Below are positions 7,783 to 16,540 of a DNA stretch of 35,118 nt, in pieces; positions within the stretch are counted from its first letter, which is position 1; every line of letters starts with the position of its first letter. The position numbers were made by a program, and so were the translations under genes. The stretch comes from Minisyncoccota bacterium (lineage in GTDB: Bacteria > Patescibacteriota > Minisyncoccia > Minisyncoccales > Minisyncoccaceae), in NCBI GenBank assembly GCA_028716905.1, contig JAQUOX010000001.1:9820-44937 (forward strand). Reading direction: 5' to 3'. The notes under the pieces are model-generated. The model saw only the letters and a program-made list of their open reading frames with translations, was not told where the DNA came from and made no database searches.

Positions 7783-8130
7783 ATGAATAAGCAAAAAAAA
7801 GGAAGAAAACTTCACCGGAAAAGAGATGTCAGAAAAGCGTTGCTGAAAACAATGGCTACTTCTTTGATTCTTAAAGGAAAAATCAAGACCACCGAAGCCA
7901 AAGCCAAGGAGCTTTCTCCTTTTATTGAAAAGAAAATCACCAAAGCCAAAAAAGGAGGCGTGGCCACATTGAGATATCTGAGGACGTTCTTTTCGGAAAA
8001 GACGGCCAAAAAGCTGATGGAGGAAATAGTGCCCAAATACCAGGAAAGGAAAGGAGGCTATACCAGGATTGTCAGGACGGGAAAAAGGAAATCAGACAGT
8101 TCGAAAATGGCGATAATAGAATTAATTTAA
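7783..8130 (+). CDS. rplQ: Ribosomal protein bL17
   Basis: A 115-aa large-subunit protein near the exit tunnel. It has the characteristic N-terminus (KLHRKRDVRKALLKTMATSL), the KITTTEAKAKE-like segment IKTTEAKAKELSPFIEK, and GGYTRIVRTGKRKSDSSKMA near the end. It directly follows rpoA as in most bacteria. Confidence 0.96.
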   Translation: MNKQKKGRKLHRKRDVRKALLKTMATSLILKGKIKTTEAKAKELSPFIEKKITKAKKGGVATLRYLRTFFSEKTAKKLMEEIVPKYQERKGGYTRIVRTGKRKSDSSKMAIIELI

Positions 8131-8134
8131 CGAC

Positions 8135-8497
8135 ATGGAAAAGGCAAAAAGCAAAAAAGAAACGCACGTCATTGACGCCAAAGGCAAGGTCTTGGGACGG
8201 TTGGCTTCCCAAGTGGCTTTGATTTTGCAGGGAAAGACCAGCCCGGATTATATGCCCAACAAGGACAAAGAAGTTTTTGTGGTCGTGAAAAATGCGGAGA
8301 AGATAAAGCTTACGGGCAGAAAAATGGAAGACAAAACGTATTTCCGCCACTCCGGTTATCTGGGGGGGGAAAGGCATGTTCCGGCCAAAGAAATATTTGA
8401 AAGAAAGCCGGGAGAACTTTTAGTCATGGCCGTTTCCGGCATGCTTCCCAAAAACAGATTGCGAGACAGAAGATTAAAAAGAATTAAATTTGAGTAA
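8135..8497 (+). CDS. rplM: Ribosomal protein uL13
   Basis: A 120-aa early-assembly 50S protein. Diagnostic blocks are VIDAKGKVLGRLASQVALIL, the KTYFRHSGYLGG loop, and AVSGMLPKNRLRDRRLKRIK. It is about 20 residues shorter than E. coli L13, missing C-terminal residues. It is paired with rpsI, as nearly always. Confidence 0.96.
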   Translation: MEKAKSKKETHVIDAKGKVLGRLASQVALILQGKTSPDYMPNKDKEVFVVVKNAEKIKLTGRKMEDKTYFRHSGYLGGERHVPAKEIFERKPGELLVMAVSGMLPKNRLRDRRLKRIKFE

Positions 8498-8500
8498 GAT

Positions 8501-9025
8501 ATGGTTAAAGAAAAAGCCAAAGCCAAAGCCAAGCCGACAAAAAAGAAAGCGCCGGTGAAAAAAAAGAAAGCGCCGGTGAAAAAAGCAGTCAAGCCCAAAA
8601 AAGAAGAGAAACCCGAAGCCGCACCTAAGATTCGCGCCGAATATTTTGAAGGAACGGGAAGAAGAAAAACGTCCGTGGCCCGGGTCCGCCTTTATAATAA
8701 AAAGAGCGGTTTGGTGACAATAAACGATAAAAAGCTGGAGGAATATTTTCCGACCGAGGCCTTGCAAAAAACAGCCCTTTCCGCCCTGGACAAGATGAAG
8801 TCCTTGGACCGGTTTGAAGTGAGGGTCGTGGTCAGGGGAGGAGGAATCAATTCCCAGGCCGAAGCAATCAGGCACGGAATTGCCAGGGCCCTGGTGGTTT
8901 CCAATGCGGAATACAAAAAGAGATTGAAGAAATCCGGATTCCTGACCAGGGATTCAAGAATGAAAGAGAGAAAGAAGTTCGGATTGAAAAGAGCGAGGAG
9001 AGCGCCTCAATGGTCGAAACGTTAA
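8501..9025 (+). CDS. rpsI: Ribosomal protein uS9 with lysine-rich N-terminal extension
   Basis: A 174-aa 30S head protein whose C-terminal Arg contacts P-site tRNA. The canonical domain runs from about residue 46 (YFEGTGRRKTSVARVRLYN) to the end (KFGLKRARRAPQWSKR, the conserved SKR tail). The first 45 residues are a Lys/Ala/Pro-rich extension containing two copies of a KKKAPVK repeat, encoded by a 21-bp tandem repeat. It is the last gene of the cluster, followed by a terminator. Confidence 0.96.
   Translation: MVKEKAKAKAKPTKKKAPVKKKKAPVKKAVKPKKEEKPEAAPKIRAEYFEGTGRRKTSVARVRLYNKKSGLVTINDKKLEEYFPTEALQKTALSALDKMKSLDRFEVRVVVRGGGINSQAEAIRHGIARALVVSNAEYKKRLKKSGFLTRDSRMKERKKFGLKRARRAPQWSKR
8538..8582 (+). 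repeat. 21-bp tandem repeat inside rpsI
   Basis: Two adjacent copies of a unit containing GAAAGCGCCGGTGAAA with a 21-bp period encode the repeated KKAPVKK in the basic tail of uS9. In-frame gain or loss would change tail length only. Confidence 0.8.
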
Positions 9026-9035
9026 TACGTAAAAG

Positions 9036-9057
9036 CACACCCTCAGGGGTGTGTTTT
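9036..9057. terminator. Bidirectional intrinsic terminator between rpsI and the PEGA gene
   Basis: A 7-bp perfect stem (CACACCC with GGGTGTG), a 4-nt loop and TTTT on the plus strand. The minus strand also reads stem then CTTTT, so it can end both the ribosomal cluster and the convergent gene, whose stop is at 9060. Confidence 0.85.
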
Positions 9058-9059
9058 GA

Positions 9060-10400
9060 TTAAGGATTAAACTTATTCGAGGCGTATATTTTATTGCCGC
9101 TTAAGGCGTAGATTGTTTTTTCTTTTTCGTCAAACCAGAATTTTGTTATTGCCAGGTCGGATACAATAAAGGCGTTTATGTCGTCCCTGTTGTCTATTTC
9201 GCTTACCAGAAGATTGCTGTTGGAAGCGTACAGGAAATAGTCGTTATTGAACCAGGAAAGGCTGTCTATTTTTGACGAAAACCTTGAAAGAAAAACCAGG
9301 GCGCCGCTTTTTTGGAAGAAAGGGGTTTCAAAATCCCTTAAAAGCAGAAGCCATAATTCGTAGCCGTTGCTGAAAATGATTTTGTCCGGCAGGATGTCGT
9401 AATTGATATTGCCGCTTGTCTTGAGAAAGGGCTCGAATTCTTTTTTGCTCTCATTGAAAAGATGAAGCGAGGAAGAGCCGTCAAAAACGAATATTTTGTC
9501 CGAAATCATCAATAATTTATACTCGTCCAGCTCCAGGGGCTTTTCCGACAGAGTTTCCTCGTTCTTGGACAAGAGGTTGGTCCTGGTCAGGATTTTATCC
9601 TCAATGGCGTAAATGCTGTAATAGTCCTTCATAGCAAAGGCGCTGGCCTTGGTTTTAATTACTTCGCTTGTTTTGGCGGTTAAATTATACCTCAAGATTT
9701 GATTTTTTGATTTATAGACGATGCTTTGTTCTTCCAGGGCGTAATCTTCTATTCCTTCCAGGACTTTAAGGTAAGCCAAAGACGACGGCTTGGTCGTGTC
9801 AAGATAATAATACACGGTTCTGCCCTGAGAATTCGTTCCCTTGATTAATATTTTTTCCTCGTCGGCGAAGAATTTGATTTCTTGTATCTTGGAAAAGTAT
9901 TTTTTGGCCTCGGCGGAGCCGAGGATAATGTCATCTTTACTGGAAATGATTTGATTGTCCTCGGTTAAATAAAGAATGGTTTTCTTGTCTTCTGACAGGA
10001 AGAAGTTTTTGACGTTTTCTTTATGGGGGCTGAAGGAAATTTCTTCGGGAAAAAGATAAATGCTTTCCGCTTTGGTTACTTTTTTCTCTTCAACTCCCAG
10101 GGTTTTTTCCCAGGCGCGGTAGCCGGCTTTTTCCACCCTTATTTTATACTCGTCGGGAGCCAGGTTTTGGACCAGCAGGTCTTTGGTAAAAGACGATGTT
10201 TTGTTTTTGTATTGGCCGTCGACAAAAACGTTCACTTCGGGAGCAGAGGCCTTGATGCTCAGCCCTCCTGTTTCCACCAATTTCATTTTTTCAAAATCGA
10301 AGCGGTACCCCTGGACGTTAAGGATTAAAATCGGGATGGTGGCGAAAAAGGCCAGAACTAAAACGAAAAACGCTATTTTTTTGACAGTGCTCTTTTCCAT
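9060..10400 (-). CDS. Membrane-anchored PEGA-domain protein with beta-propeller-like region
   Basis: A 446-aa protein with one N-terminal membrane helix (about residues 8-28, IAFFVLVLAFFATIPILIL) and an extracytoplasmic remainder. Residues about 45-115 are a PEGA domain (GGLSIKASAPEVNVFVDGQ, APDEYKIRVEKAGYRAWEK), found in bacterial surface proteins. The rest is made of repeated short beta strands with hydrophobic/aromatic periodicity (ILYLTEDNQIIS, KIFVFDGSSSLHLF, IYALSGNKIYAS), suggesting a beta-propeller. The function is unknown; a cell-surface role is inferred. It is transcribed divergently from mreB1; a possible -10 (TATAAC, minus strand 10418-10413) lies 12 nt above the ATG. Confidence 0.8.
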   Translation of the reverse strand: MEKSTVKKIAFFVLVLAFFATIPILILNVQGYRFDFEKMKLVETGGLSIKASAPEVNVFVDGQYKNKTSSFTKDLLVQNLAPDEYKIRVEKAGYRAWEKTLGVEEKKVTKAESIYLFPEEISFSPHKENVKNFFLSEDKKTILYLTEDNQIISSKDDIILGSAEAKKYFSKIQEIKFFADEEKILIKGTNSQGRTVYYYLDTTKPSSLAYLKVLEGIEDYALEEQSIVYKSKNQILRYNLTAKTSEVIKTKASAFAMKDYYSIYAIEDKILTRTNLLSKNEETLSEKPLELDEYKLLMISDKIFVFDGSSSLHLFNESKKEFEPFLKTSGNINYDILPDKIIFSNGYELWLLLLRDFETPFFQKSGALVFLSRFSSKIDSLSWFNNDYFLYASNSNLLVSEIDNRDDINAFIVSDLAITKFWFDEKEKTIYALSGNKIYASNKFNP

Positions 10401-10442
10401 ATCTTATCCATTGTTATACAAGTTTAAGGAAAAATCAAGGCC

Positions 10443-10471
10443 TTGCCAATTTGTCTTTTTTTGGCTACAAT
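10443..10471 (+). promoter_or_regulatory. mreB1 promoter, near-leaderless
   Basis: TTGCCA (10443-10448), a 17-nt spacer and TACAAT (10466-10471). The start codon at 10480 is 8 nt past the -10, so the message should begin at or within 1-2 nt of the ATG. Confidence 0.75.
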
Positions 10472-10479
10472 GGATTTGT

Positions 10480-11481
10480 ATGAAAATAGGAGTTGACCTG
10501 GGAACCAAAAACTCGCTTGTTTTTATACCCCACAAGGGGGTGATTTTAAACGAACCATCGGTGGTGGCGGTTTCTTTGACGGAAAACAAGATTTTGGCAG
10601 TGGGAAAAGAAGCCAAAGAAATGATTGGCCGAACTCCGGATACCATTCAGGTGTTCAGACCCTTGAAAGAGGGAGTGATCGCCGATTACAGAACGACCCA
10701 GGCCATGCTCAAGTATTTTATCAATAAAGTGAATACCGGATTGAGTAAATTTTTCAAGCCCGAACTTTTGGTGGGCGTGCCGGCCGGGATTACTTCCACT
10801 GAAAAAAGAGCGGTGATTGAATCCGGGATTTTGGCCGGAGCCAGAGAGGTATATCTGGCCAAAGAGCCGATTCTTTCGGCCATCGGCGCGGGCATTCCCA
10901 TTAATTCTTCTTCGGGGCATTTAATTATTGATATCGGCGGGGGGACGACCGAGGTGGCGGTAATTTCTTTGGGGGGTATGGTAACCTTTCAGTCTTTGCG
11001 CGTGGCCGGAGACAAACTTGACCAGGCCATTGCCGAATATATCAAAGAAGTCCACAACCTGGCGGTGGGAGAACAAACGACGGAAGAAATTAAGATAAAG
11101 ATAGGAACGGCAATCAATGAAAAGAATCCGAAGGTTTTGGAAATAAGGGGGAGGGACTTGATGTTGGGCCTGCCCAAAACCATTAAAATCAATTCCAACG
11201 AGGTTTGTCGGGCTATAGAAGAGCCGCTCAAGGAAATCATGCAATGCATCAAGAGCGTTCTCAGGGAAACTCCGCCCGAATTGTCGGCGGACATAATGGA
11301 TAAGGGTATGATTATCGCCGGCGGTGGAGCCTGCTTGAGGAATATCGCTTCCCTGGCTTCCAAGTCAACCGGCGTTCCCTGCTTTGTCGCCGATGATCCT
11401 TTAAGCTGCGTGGCCAAGGGAACGGGCGTGGTTCTGGACAATTTGGATGTTTATAAGAAAAGCGTGATGTCTAAAAAATAA
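10480..11481 (+). CDS. mreB: MreB-family actin-like protein (paralog 1)
   Basis: A 333-aa cytoskeletal ATPase that directs side-wall growth. The ORF track begins at 10183, but ATG 10480 gives MKIGVDLGTKNSLVF, the phosphate-1 motif at the very N-terminus, and fits the promoter. Phosphate 2 is IDIGGGTTEVAVISLGG, and the adenosine motif is GMIIAGGGACLRNI. Unlike paralog 2 it lacks an N-terminal amphipathic extension, so membrane binding is less certain. The stop is 1 nt from the murA start, giving an operon with a cell-wall precursor enzyme. Confidence 0.92.
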   Translation: MKIGVDLGTKNSLVFIPHKGVILNEPSVVAVSLTENKILAVGKEAKEMIGRTPDTIQVFRPLKEGVIADYRTTQAMLKYFINKVNTGLSKFFKPELLVGVPAGITSTEKRAVIESGILAGAREVYLAKEPILSAIGAGIPINSSSGHLIIDIGGGTTEVAVISLGGMVTFQSLRVAGDKLDQAIAEYIKEVHNLAVGEQTTEEIKIKIGTAINEKNPKVLEIRGRDLMLGLPKTIKINSNEVCRAIEEPLKEIMQCIKSVLRETPPELSADIMDKGMIIAGGGACLRNIASLASKSTGVPCFVADDPLSCVAKGTGVVLDNLDVYKKSVMSKK

Positions 11482-11482
11482 A

Positions 11483-12763
11483 ATGGAGGAAGAGAAATTA
11501 ATAATTTTCGGTCAGAATAAAATCAAGGGAGAGATTTCGGCTACCGGAGCCAAGAACGCCGCTTTTCCCGTGCTGGCCGCCGCGCTCTTGACCGGCGAGG
11601 ATTGCATTATCGGCAACATTCCTTTGATTGAGGACGTATTCAGGCTTATTGAAATTTTCCAAAGCATGGGAGTGGATGTTTCCTGGGTGGGAGAGAGGAA
11701 AATAAAAATCAACGCCAAAAGAATGAACCCCGGGAAAATAAACAACGAGATAGTTTCAAAATTCAGGGGAGCGATTATTCTTTTGGGAACGATGCTCGCC
11801 AGATTCAGGAAAGCTTCTTTGGCCCAGCCCGGTGGCTGCTTAATCGGGCCCCGGCCGATTGATACTCACCTTGATGCTTTTAGAGAGATGGGAGTTTCGG
11901 TCAAAAAAAGCAACAATAACGTCCAGCTTTCTTTCAGGGGTTTGCCAAAGAGCAATACGGTGATTTTAAATGAATTCAGCGTGACCGCCACTTCCAATAT
12001 AATGCTTTTTGCCGCGTCCTTGACCAAGCCGACTTTAATCAAGACGGCTGATTTGGATTATCCCAATCAGGAATTGATGAAGGTTTTGAATAAAATGGGA
12101 GCCAGGGTGAAAACAACGGGGCCTCACGAAATCAGGGTAGAGGGAAAAAACAAATTAAAAGGGTTTAAGCACGATTTGATTTTCGACCCCATTGAAGCGG
12201 GAACATTTATTATCATGGCCGCAGCGGTCAAGGGGGATGTTCTGGTGAAAAACGTGGAATACCCTTTTTTGAGTTTTGTTTTGAAAAATCTGAGAGATGC
12301 CGGGATTCCTTTGGAAATAAAAATGAAAGGAGGGGAAAAAGCGGAAGTGCGGGTCAGGCCCTGGAAGTCCCTGAAGATAAAAAAGGTTCAAAGCCTGCCT
12401 TTCCCCGGTTTTCCTTCAGACCTCTTGTCGGTAATGGGCGTTTTGGCCACTCAGTCCGAAGGCCAGACATTGATTCACGACCCCCTGTACGAAGGCAGAT
12501 TAAAGTATCTGGAAGGATTGATTAAAATGGGAGCCGATGTTTTCTTTTCCGACCCGCACCGGGCCACCATTAACGGCTTGACTCCTCTTTACGGGGAAGA
12601 TTTGGGCTCGTTTGATTTGAGAGGCGGGGCGGCTTTGATTATCGCCGGCCTTATTGCCGAGGGCAAGACGACCATCAGCAATGTCTATCAAATAGACAGG
12701 GGATACGAGAAAATAGAGGAGAGATTGAAAAAGCTGGGGGCGGATATCAAAAGAGTCAAATAA
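11483..12763 (+). CDS. murA: UDP-N-acetylglucosamine 1-carboxyvinyltransferase
   Basis: Transfers enolpyruvate from PEP to UDP-GlcNAc, the first committed step of peptidoglycan synthesis. The 426-aa length and two-domain EPSP-synthase-like fold are standard. The catalytic loop AQPGGCLIGPRPID keeps the fosfomycin-reactive Cys. Other conserved parts are ATGAKNAAFPVLAAALL near the N-terminus (Lys of the KNA motif) and DLRGGAALIIAGLIAEG near the C-terminus. Its presence supports a real peptidoglycan wall, together with PBP2 and the MurF-like protein. Confidence 0.95.
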   Translation: MEEEKLIIFGQNKIKGEISATGAKNAAFPVLAAALLTGEDCIIGNIPLIEDVFRLIEIFQSMGVDVSWVGERKIKINAKRMNPGKINNEIVSKFRGAIILLGTMLARFRKASLAQPGGCLIGPRPIDTHLDAFREMGVSVKKSNNNVQLSFRGLPKSNTVILNEFSVTATSNIMLFAASLTKPTLIKTADLDYPNQELMKVLNKMGARVKTTGPHEIRVEGKNKLKGFKHDLIFDPIEAGTFIIMAAAVKGDVLVKNVEYPFLSFVLKNLRDAGIPLEIKMKGGEKAEVRVRPWKSLKIKKVQSLPFPGFPSDLLSVMGVLATQSEGQTLIHDPLYEGRLKYLEGLIKMGADVFFSDPHRATINGLTPLYGEDLGSFDLRGGAALIIAGLIAEGKTTISNVYQIDRGYEKIEERLKKLGADIKRVK

Positions 12764-12767
12764 TAAA

Positions 12768-13634
12768 ATGGATATTATCGGCCACGAAAAACAAAAAGCG
12801 ATACTTCAAAGGATAGTTGAGCAGGGAAACATTCCCCATGCTCTTCTTTTTTCCGGGCCGGAAAAAGTGGGGAAGAAAAAAATAGCCCTGGAGTTCGCTA
12901 AAATGATTTTCAAGGAAGCATCCGACATTGATTTGATTGAAAACCCCGATTTCTTTATGGTTTCTTCCGTCGGCCGGGAGATAAAAATAGAACAAATCAG
13001 GCAGTTGCAGGAAAAGCTTTCTTTAAAACCCTATTCCCATTCTTTTAAAATCGGCATAATCGACAATGCCCACTTGATGAAAAAAGAAGTTCAGAGCGCT
13101 TTTTTGAAAACACTGGAAGAGCCGAGAGGGAATTCAGTCCTGATTCTGGTAACCCCTTATCCCCACATGCTTTTGGGCACGATTCGTTCCCGTCTTCAAG
13201 AGCTTAAGTTTTCTCTGGTTCCCCGGGAAGACATTGAAAAGCATTTGGTTGAGCTGGGAGCTTCCGAGAGCAAGGCGAAAGAGATTTCTTTGATTTCTTC
13301 GGGTCAGATCGGGAAAGCCGTTGATTATTTCCACAGCCCGGAGAAAATGGAGATTTTCAACCAAGCCCTTAAGGATATCGCTTTTCTTTCCCGGGCCGAT
13401 TATCACCAAAGATTTAATTACGCCAAAAAGATGTGCGAATTGGAAAACATTGACGAGATAATCGATATTTGGGAGAGGTTTTTCAGGCGGGAAATGATTC
13501 TTGAGGCGATGAAAAAAGATTCTCTGAAAGAAACAACGGAAATAATCAAAAACATAGAAAGGTCAAGATTTTTAATCAATTCAACCAATGCCAACAAAAA
13601 ATTGGTCTTGGAAAATTTATTTTTAAGGATATAA
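12768..13634 (+). CDS. holB: DNA polymerase III delta'/clamp-loader type AAA+ ATPase
   Basis: A 288-aa clamp-loader subunit-like protein. It starts IIGHEKQKAILQRIVEQGNIPHALLFSG and has a modified Walker A (GPEKVGKKK), a Walker B-like strand (KIGIIDNAHLM, lacking the DE of active ATPases), and a sensor/SRC-type segment (LLGTIRSRLQEL). The four-Cys zinc module of DnaX is missing. Divergent P-loop and Walker B point to delta' rather than tau/gamma. It lies 4 nt after murA and 7 nt before frr. Confidence 0.85.
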   Translation: MDIIGHEKQKAILQRIVEQGNIPHALLFSGPEKVGKKKIALEFAKMIFKEASDIDLIENPDFFMVSSVGREIKIEQIRQLQEKLSLKPYSHSFKIGIIDNAHLMKKEVQSAFLKTLEEPRGNSVLILVTPYPHMLLGTIRSRLQELKFSLVPREDIEKHLVELGASESKAKEISLISSGQIGKAVDYFHSPEKMEIFNQALKDIAFLSRADYHQRFNYAKKMCELENIDEIIDIWERFFRREMILEAMKKDSLKETTEIIKNIERSRFLINSTNANKKLVLENLFLRI

Positions 13635-13641
13635 TAGAATT

Positions 13642-14196
13642 ATGCATGAAGAAATAATCAAAAAAACAGAACCGGAATTGGAAAAAGCCGTTGATTTCGT
13701 CCAGAAGAAACTGGCTTCCGTCAGAACGGGCCGCGCTTCGCCGATTTTGGTTGAAGACATCAAGGCGGATTGTTTCGGAGAAATGCTGCCCATAAAGCAA
13801 TTGGGAGCGATTTCCGTTCCTTCTCCGAGGCAGATTATGATTCAGCCCTGGGACAGGTCGTATATCGAGTCAATTGAAAAAGCCCTGGCCAGAGAGGCCT
13901 CGGGATTGTCTCCGATTGTCGAGGGGCCCAATATTATCATCAATCTTCCCTCCATGTCCGAAGAGCTGAGAAAAGAAATGGTTAAGATAATTTTCCAGGC
14001 CGAAGACAACGCCAAAAAAACGATAAGGAAGTTCCGGGACGAGGCCTGGTCGGAGATACAAGAAAAAACCAGGGAGGGGCTGATCAGGGAGGACGACAAA
14101 TTCAGAGCCAAAGACAAGCTTCAGGAACTGGTGGACAAGTATAACAAGAAAATAGACGAACTGGTGGAAAGAAAGAAAAAAGAATTAGAAGGATAA
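13642..14196 (+). CDS. frr: Ribosome recycling factor
   Basis: A 184-aa protein that, with EF-G, splits post-termination ribosomes. It has the standard length and fold: a three-helix bundle with a small beta domain. Conserved blocks are LASVRTGRASPILVEDI, QLGAISVPSPRQIMIQPWD, and RRDAxxxIKK-equivalent KTIRKFRDEAW. It is followed 3 nt later by rseP. Confidence 0.96.
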   Translation: MHEEIIKKTEPELEKAVDFVQKKLASVRTGRASPILVEDIKADCFGEMLPIKQLGAISVPSPRQIMIQPWDRSYIESIEKALAREASGLSPIVEGPNIIINLPSMSEELRKEMVKIIFQAEDNAKKTIRKFRDEAWSEIQEKTREGLIREDDKFRAKDKLQELVDKYNKKIDELVERKKKELEG

Positions 14197-14199
14197 TTT

Positions 14200-15321
14200 A
14201 TGTTAATCGCTGATTTAATCATTTTCATTGTCGTTTTGAGCAGCGTGGTCATCGTGCATGAGTTCGGGCATTTCTTTTTCGCCAAAAAGACCGGGGTTAA
14301 GGTTGAAGAATTCGGAATCGGCTTCCCGCCCAAACTTTGGAAAAAAATAAAGAACGGCACGGAATATTTTATCGGCTTGATTCCCTTCGGAGGGATGAAC
14401 AAGATATACGGCATGGATGAAATTGACGACGAAAAAGACAAAGACCCGCAAAGCTATGAAGGCAGGGGGCCTTTGGCCAAGTCATTGATTTGCCTCGGCG
14501 GCGTTTTCATGAATCTGGTTTTCGCCGTAATTTTGTTCTACCTTCTTATCGTTTCTTCTTCTTTCCAAATGTCCCAAAACATGGTTTTGTCCCAGTATCA
14601 TTTTCCTTTCGGAGAACAAAAGAATTATCCCTTGATAGTCGAGGTTTATGAAAACACTCCGGCTGAAGCGGCCGGAATACAACCCAAAGACATCATTCTC
14701 GCCGTTAACGGCCGAGATACCGCCAACGGCGACGTTCTTGATTTTGAAACCGAAAACAACCCGGGCAAGGAAGTCAGCTTGACCGTTCTGAACAAGCAGA
14801 CGAAAGAGGTTGAAGAGCTGAAAGTGACCCTGGGCGCGGACAAGGAAAAACCTCTGGGCATTGCTTACGGCGAGATGGCTTTTATCAGTTACAACACCTT
14901 AAGCGAAAAAGTTTTTTCCGGATTTTTGCATTCCTGGAATATCCTTGATTATTCTTTCAGCGTTTTCGGAAGCCTAATCGGCTATTCTTTCGAGAATAGG
15001 ACGGCCAAGCCCCTGGCTTATTCAATGACCGGACCGGTCGGGATTTACGCCATAACCAAGATAATATCCCAGGACGGCTGGTTCCAGACCGTTAACCTGA
15101 TAGCTATTTTGTCCCTGGCTCTGGCTTTTTCCAACCTTCTTCCTCTGCCGGCTTTGGACGGAGCGAAATTTATTTTCATCGTTTTAAGCGTCATTAATAA
15201 GAGGGTTTTTTCCAAGAAGCTGGAAATGGCGATAGAGCAAGCGGGAATGTTTCTTCTTATCTTTCTGGCGGTGTTTGTCGTTTTCAAGGATTTTGTGCAG
15301 TTCAAAGAAATAATCTTTTAA
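14200..15321 (+). CDS. rseP: Site-2 protease family zinc metalloprotease (RseP-like)
   Basis: A 373-aa intramembrane M50 protease. The first membrane helix carries HEFGH (His20, Glu21, His24), and the third zinc ligand is in the C-terminal LPALDGAKF motif. EEFGIGFPPKLW and GGMNKIYGMDE follow the first helix as in RseP. One PDZ domain lies at about residues 140-210 (VYENTPAEAAGIQPKDIILAVNG); E. coli RseP has two. Four hydrophobic segments fit the family topology. Substrates could be anti-sigma factors or signal-peptide remnants; none is identifiable here. AAGGA about 9 nt before the ATG is a modest ribosome binding site. Confidence 0.93.
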   Translation: MLIADLIIFIVVLSSVVIVHEFGHFFFAKKTGVKVEEFGIGFPPKLWKKIKNGTEYFIGLIPFGGMNKIYGMDEIDDEKDKDPQSYEGRGPLAKSLICLGGVFMNLVFAVILFYLLIVSSSFQMSQNMVLSQYHFPFGEQKNYPLIVEVYENTPAEAAGIQPKDIILAVNGRDTANGDVLDFETENNPGKEVSLTVLNKQTKEVEELKVTLGADKEKPLGIAYGEMAFISYNTLSEKVFSGFLHSWNILDYSFSVFGSLIGYSFENRTAKPLAYSMTGPVGIYAITKIISQDGWFQTVNLIAILSLALAFSNLLPLPALDGAKFIFIVLSVINKRVFSKKLEMAIEQAGMFLLIFLAVFVVFKDFVQFKEIIF

Positions 15322-15325
15322 ATTT

Positions 15326-16540
15326 ATGCGCCAAACGGAATTGTTTTCAAAAACTTTCAAGGAAAACCCCAAAGACGAAAAAAGCCTGAATGCCCAGCTG
15401 TTAATCAGGGCCGGTTTCGTCGATAAATTGTCTTCCGGTATTTATTCTTTTCTGCCCCTGGGATTAAGGGTTATTAAGAACATCGAGAAAATCGTCAGGG
15501 AAGAGATGGATAAAATCGGAGCTCAGGAAATATTGATGCCCGTGCTTCATCCCAAAGAAAATTGGGAAATTACCAAGCGCTGGGGAGTCGAGGAGATGTT
15601 TAAAATCAGGGACGAGGAACTTGGCTTGGGCTGGACTCATGAAGAAATAGCGGCGCCCTTGATGAAAAAGCACATTTTATCTTACAAGGATTTGCCCAAG
15701 TACGTTTATCAGATTCAGGTTAAGTTCAGAAACGAGCCCCGGGCCAAATCGGGGATTTTAAGGGGAAAAGAATTCATCATGAAAGACCTTTATTCCTTTC
15801 ACGACAGCGAAGACGATTTGATTCAGTATTATGAAAAAGTTAAGAAGGCCTATGCCAACGTTTGGGAAAGATGCGGGATAAAAGAAAAAACCTATTTGAC
15901 CCTGGCTTCGGGCGGAAGCTTTTCCAAGTATTCCCACGAATTTCAGACGGTTACCCTATCCGGGGAAGATACGATATATATTTGCCAATCCTGCGGTACG
16001 GCAATCAACAAGGAGATTAATGAAGGAACTTGTCCCAACTGCGGGAACGAAAGCCTCAACGAAGCTAAGTCAATCGAGGTCGGGAACATTTTCAAGTTAG
16101 GCGCGAAATATTCCGAACCTTTTAATTTAAGAGACGAGAAAGGAAGGCCGATTTTGATGGGTTGCTACGGTCTGGGCATCAGCCGGTTAATGGGCGCCAT
16201 TGTTGAGGTCAGCAGCGACGAAAAAGGAATAATCTGGCCCGTCTCAGTTGCTCCCTTTTCAATCCATTTGCTTCTTTTGGATGACGGGAACAAGAAAAAA
16301 GCTGACGAAGTTTATGAGGTTTTACAAAAAGGGAATTTTGAAGTATTATATGACGACAGGACTGACAAGACGGCCGGTGAGAAATTCAACGATTGCGACC
16401 TGATGGGTATTCCCCTGAGGATGGTGGTCAGCAAAAAGACGGGGGATGACATGGTTGAAATCAGGGGCCGAAAAGACAAGGAAATCAAATTAGTAAAGAT
16501 AAAAGAATTAATGAAAAATGTGGAAGGATTTTTTCAATAA
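15326..16540 (+). CDS. proS: Prolyl-tRNA synthetase, short form with zinc ribbon
   Basis: Charges tRNA-Pro. Class II motifs are present: motif 1 region (EIVREEMDKIGAQEILMPVL-like), motif 2 RNEPRAKSGILRGKEFIMKD and motif 3 GLGISRLMGAIVE, followed by a C-terminal anticodon-binding domain. At 404 aa it lacks the roughly 180-residue INS editing domain of E. coli ProRS (572 aa). At the corresponding place (about residues 219-240) it has CQSCG and CPNCG, a treble-Cys-pair zinc ribbon. Loss of INS implies no cis-editing of Ala-tRNA-Pro. The 3' end overlaps mreB2 by 23 nt. Confidence 0.94.
   Translation: MRQTELFSKTFKENPKDEKSLNAQLLIRAGFVDKLSSGIYSFLPLGLRVIKNIEKIVREEMDKIGAQEILMPVLHPKENWEITKRWGVEEMFKIRDEELGLGWTHEEIAAPLMKKHILSYKDLPKYVYQIQVKFRNEPRAKSGILRGKEFIMKDLYSFHDSEDDLIQYYEKVKKAYANVWERCGIKEKTYLTLASGGSFSKYSHEFQTVTLSGEDTIYICQSCGTAINKEINEGTCPNCGNESLNEAKSIEVGNIFKLGAKYSEPFNLRDEKGRPILMGCYGLGISRLMGAIVEVSSDEKGIIWPVSVAPFSIHLLLLDDGNKKKADEVYEVLQKGNFEVLYDDRTDKTAGEKFNDCDLMGIPLRMVVSKKTGDDMVEIRGRKDKEIKLVKIKELMKNVEGFFQ

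Noticed and set aside
10183-10479. N-terminal extension of MreB1 in the ORF track
   Set aside because: The extra residues overlap the divergent PEGA gene and its promoter; the promoter at 10443 and the conserved DLGT motif point to ATG 10480.
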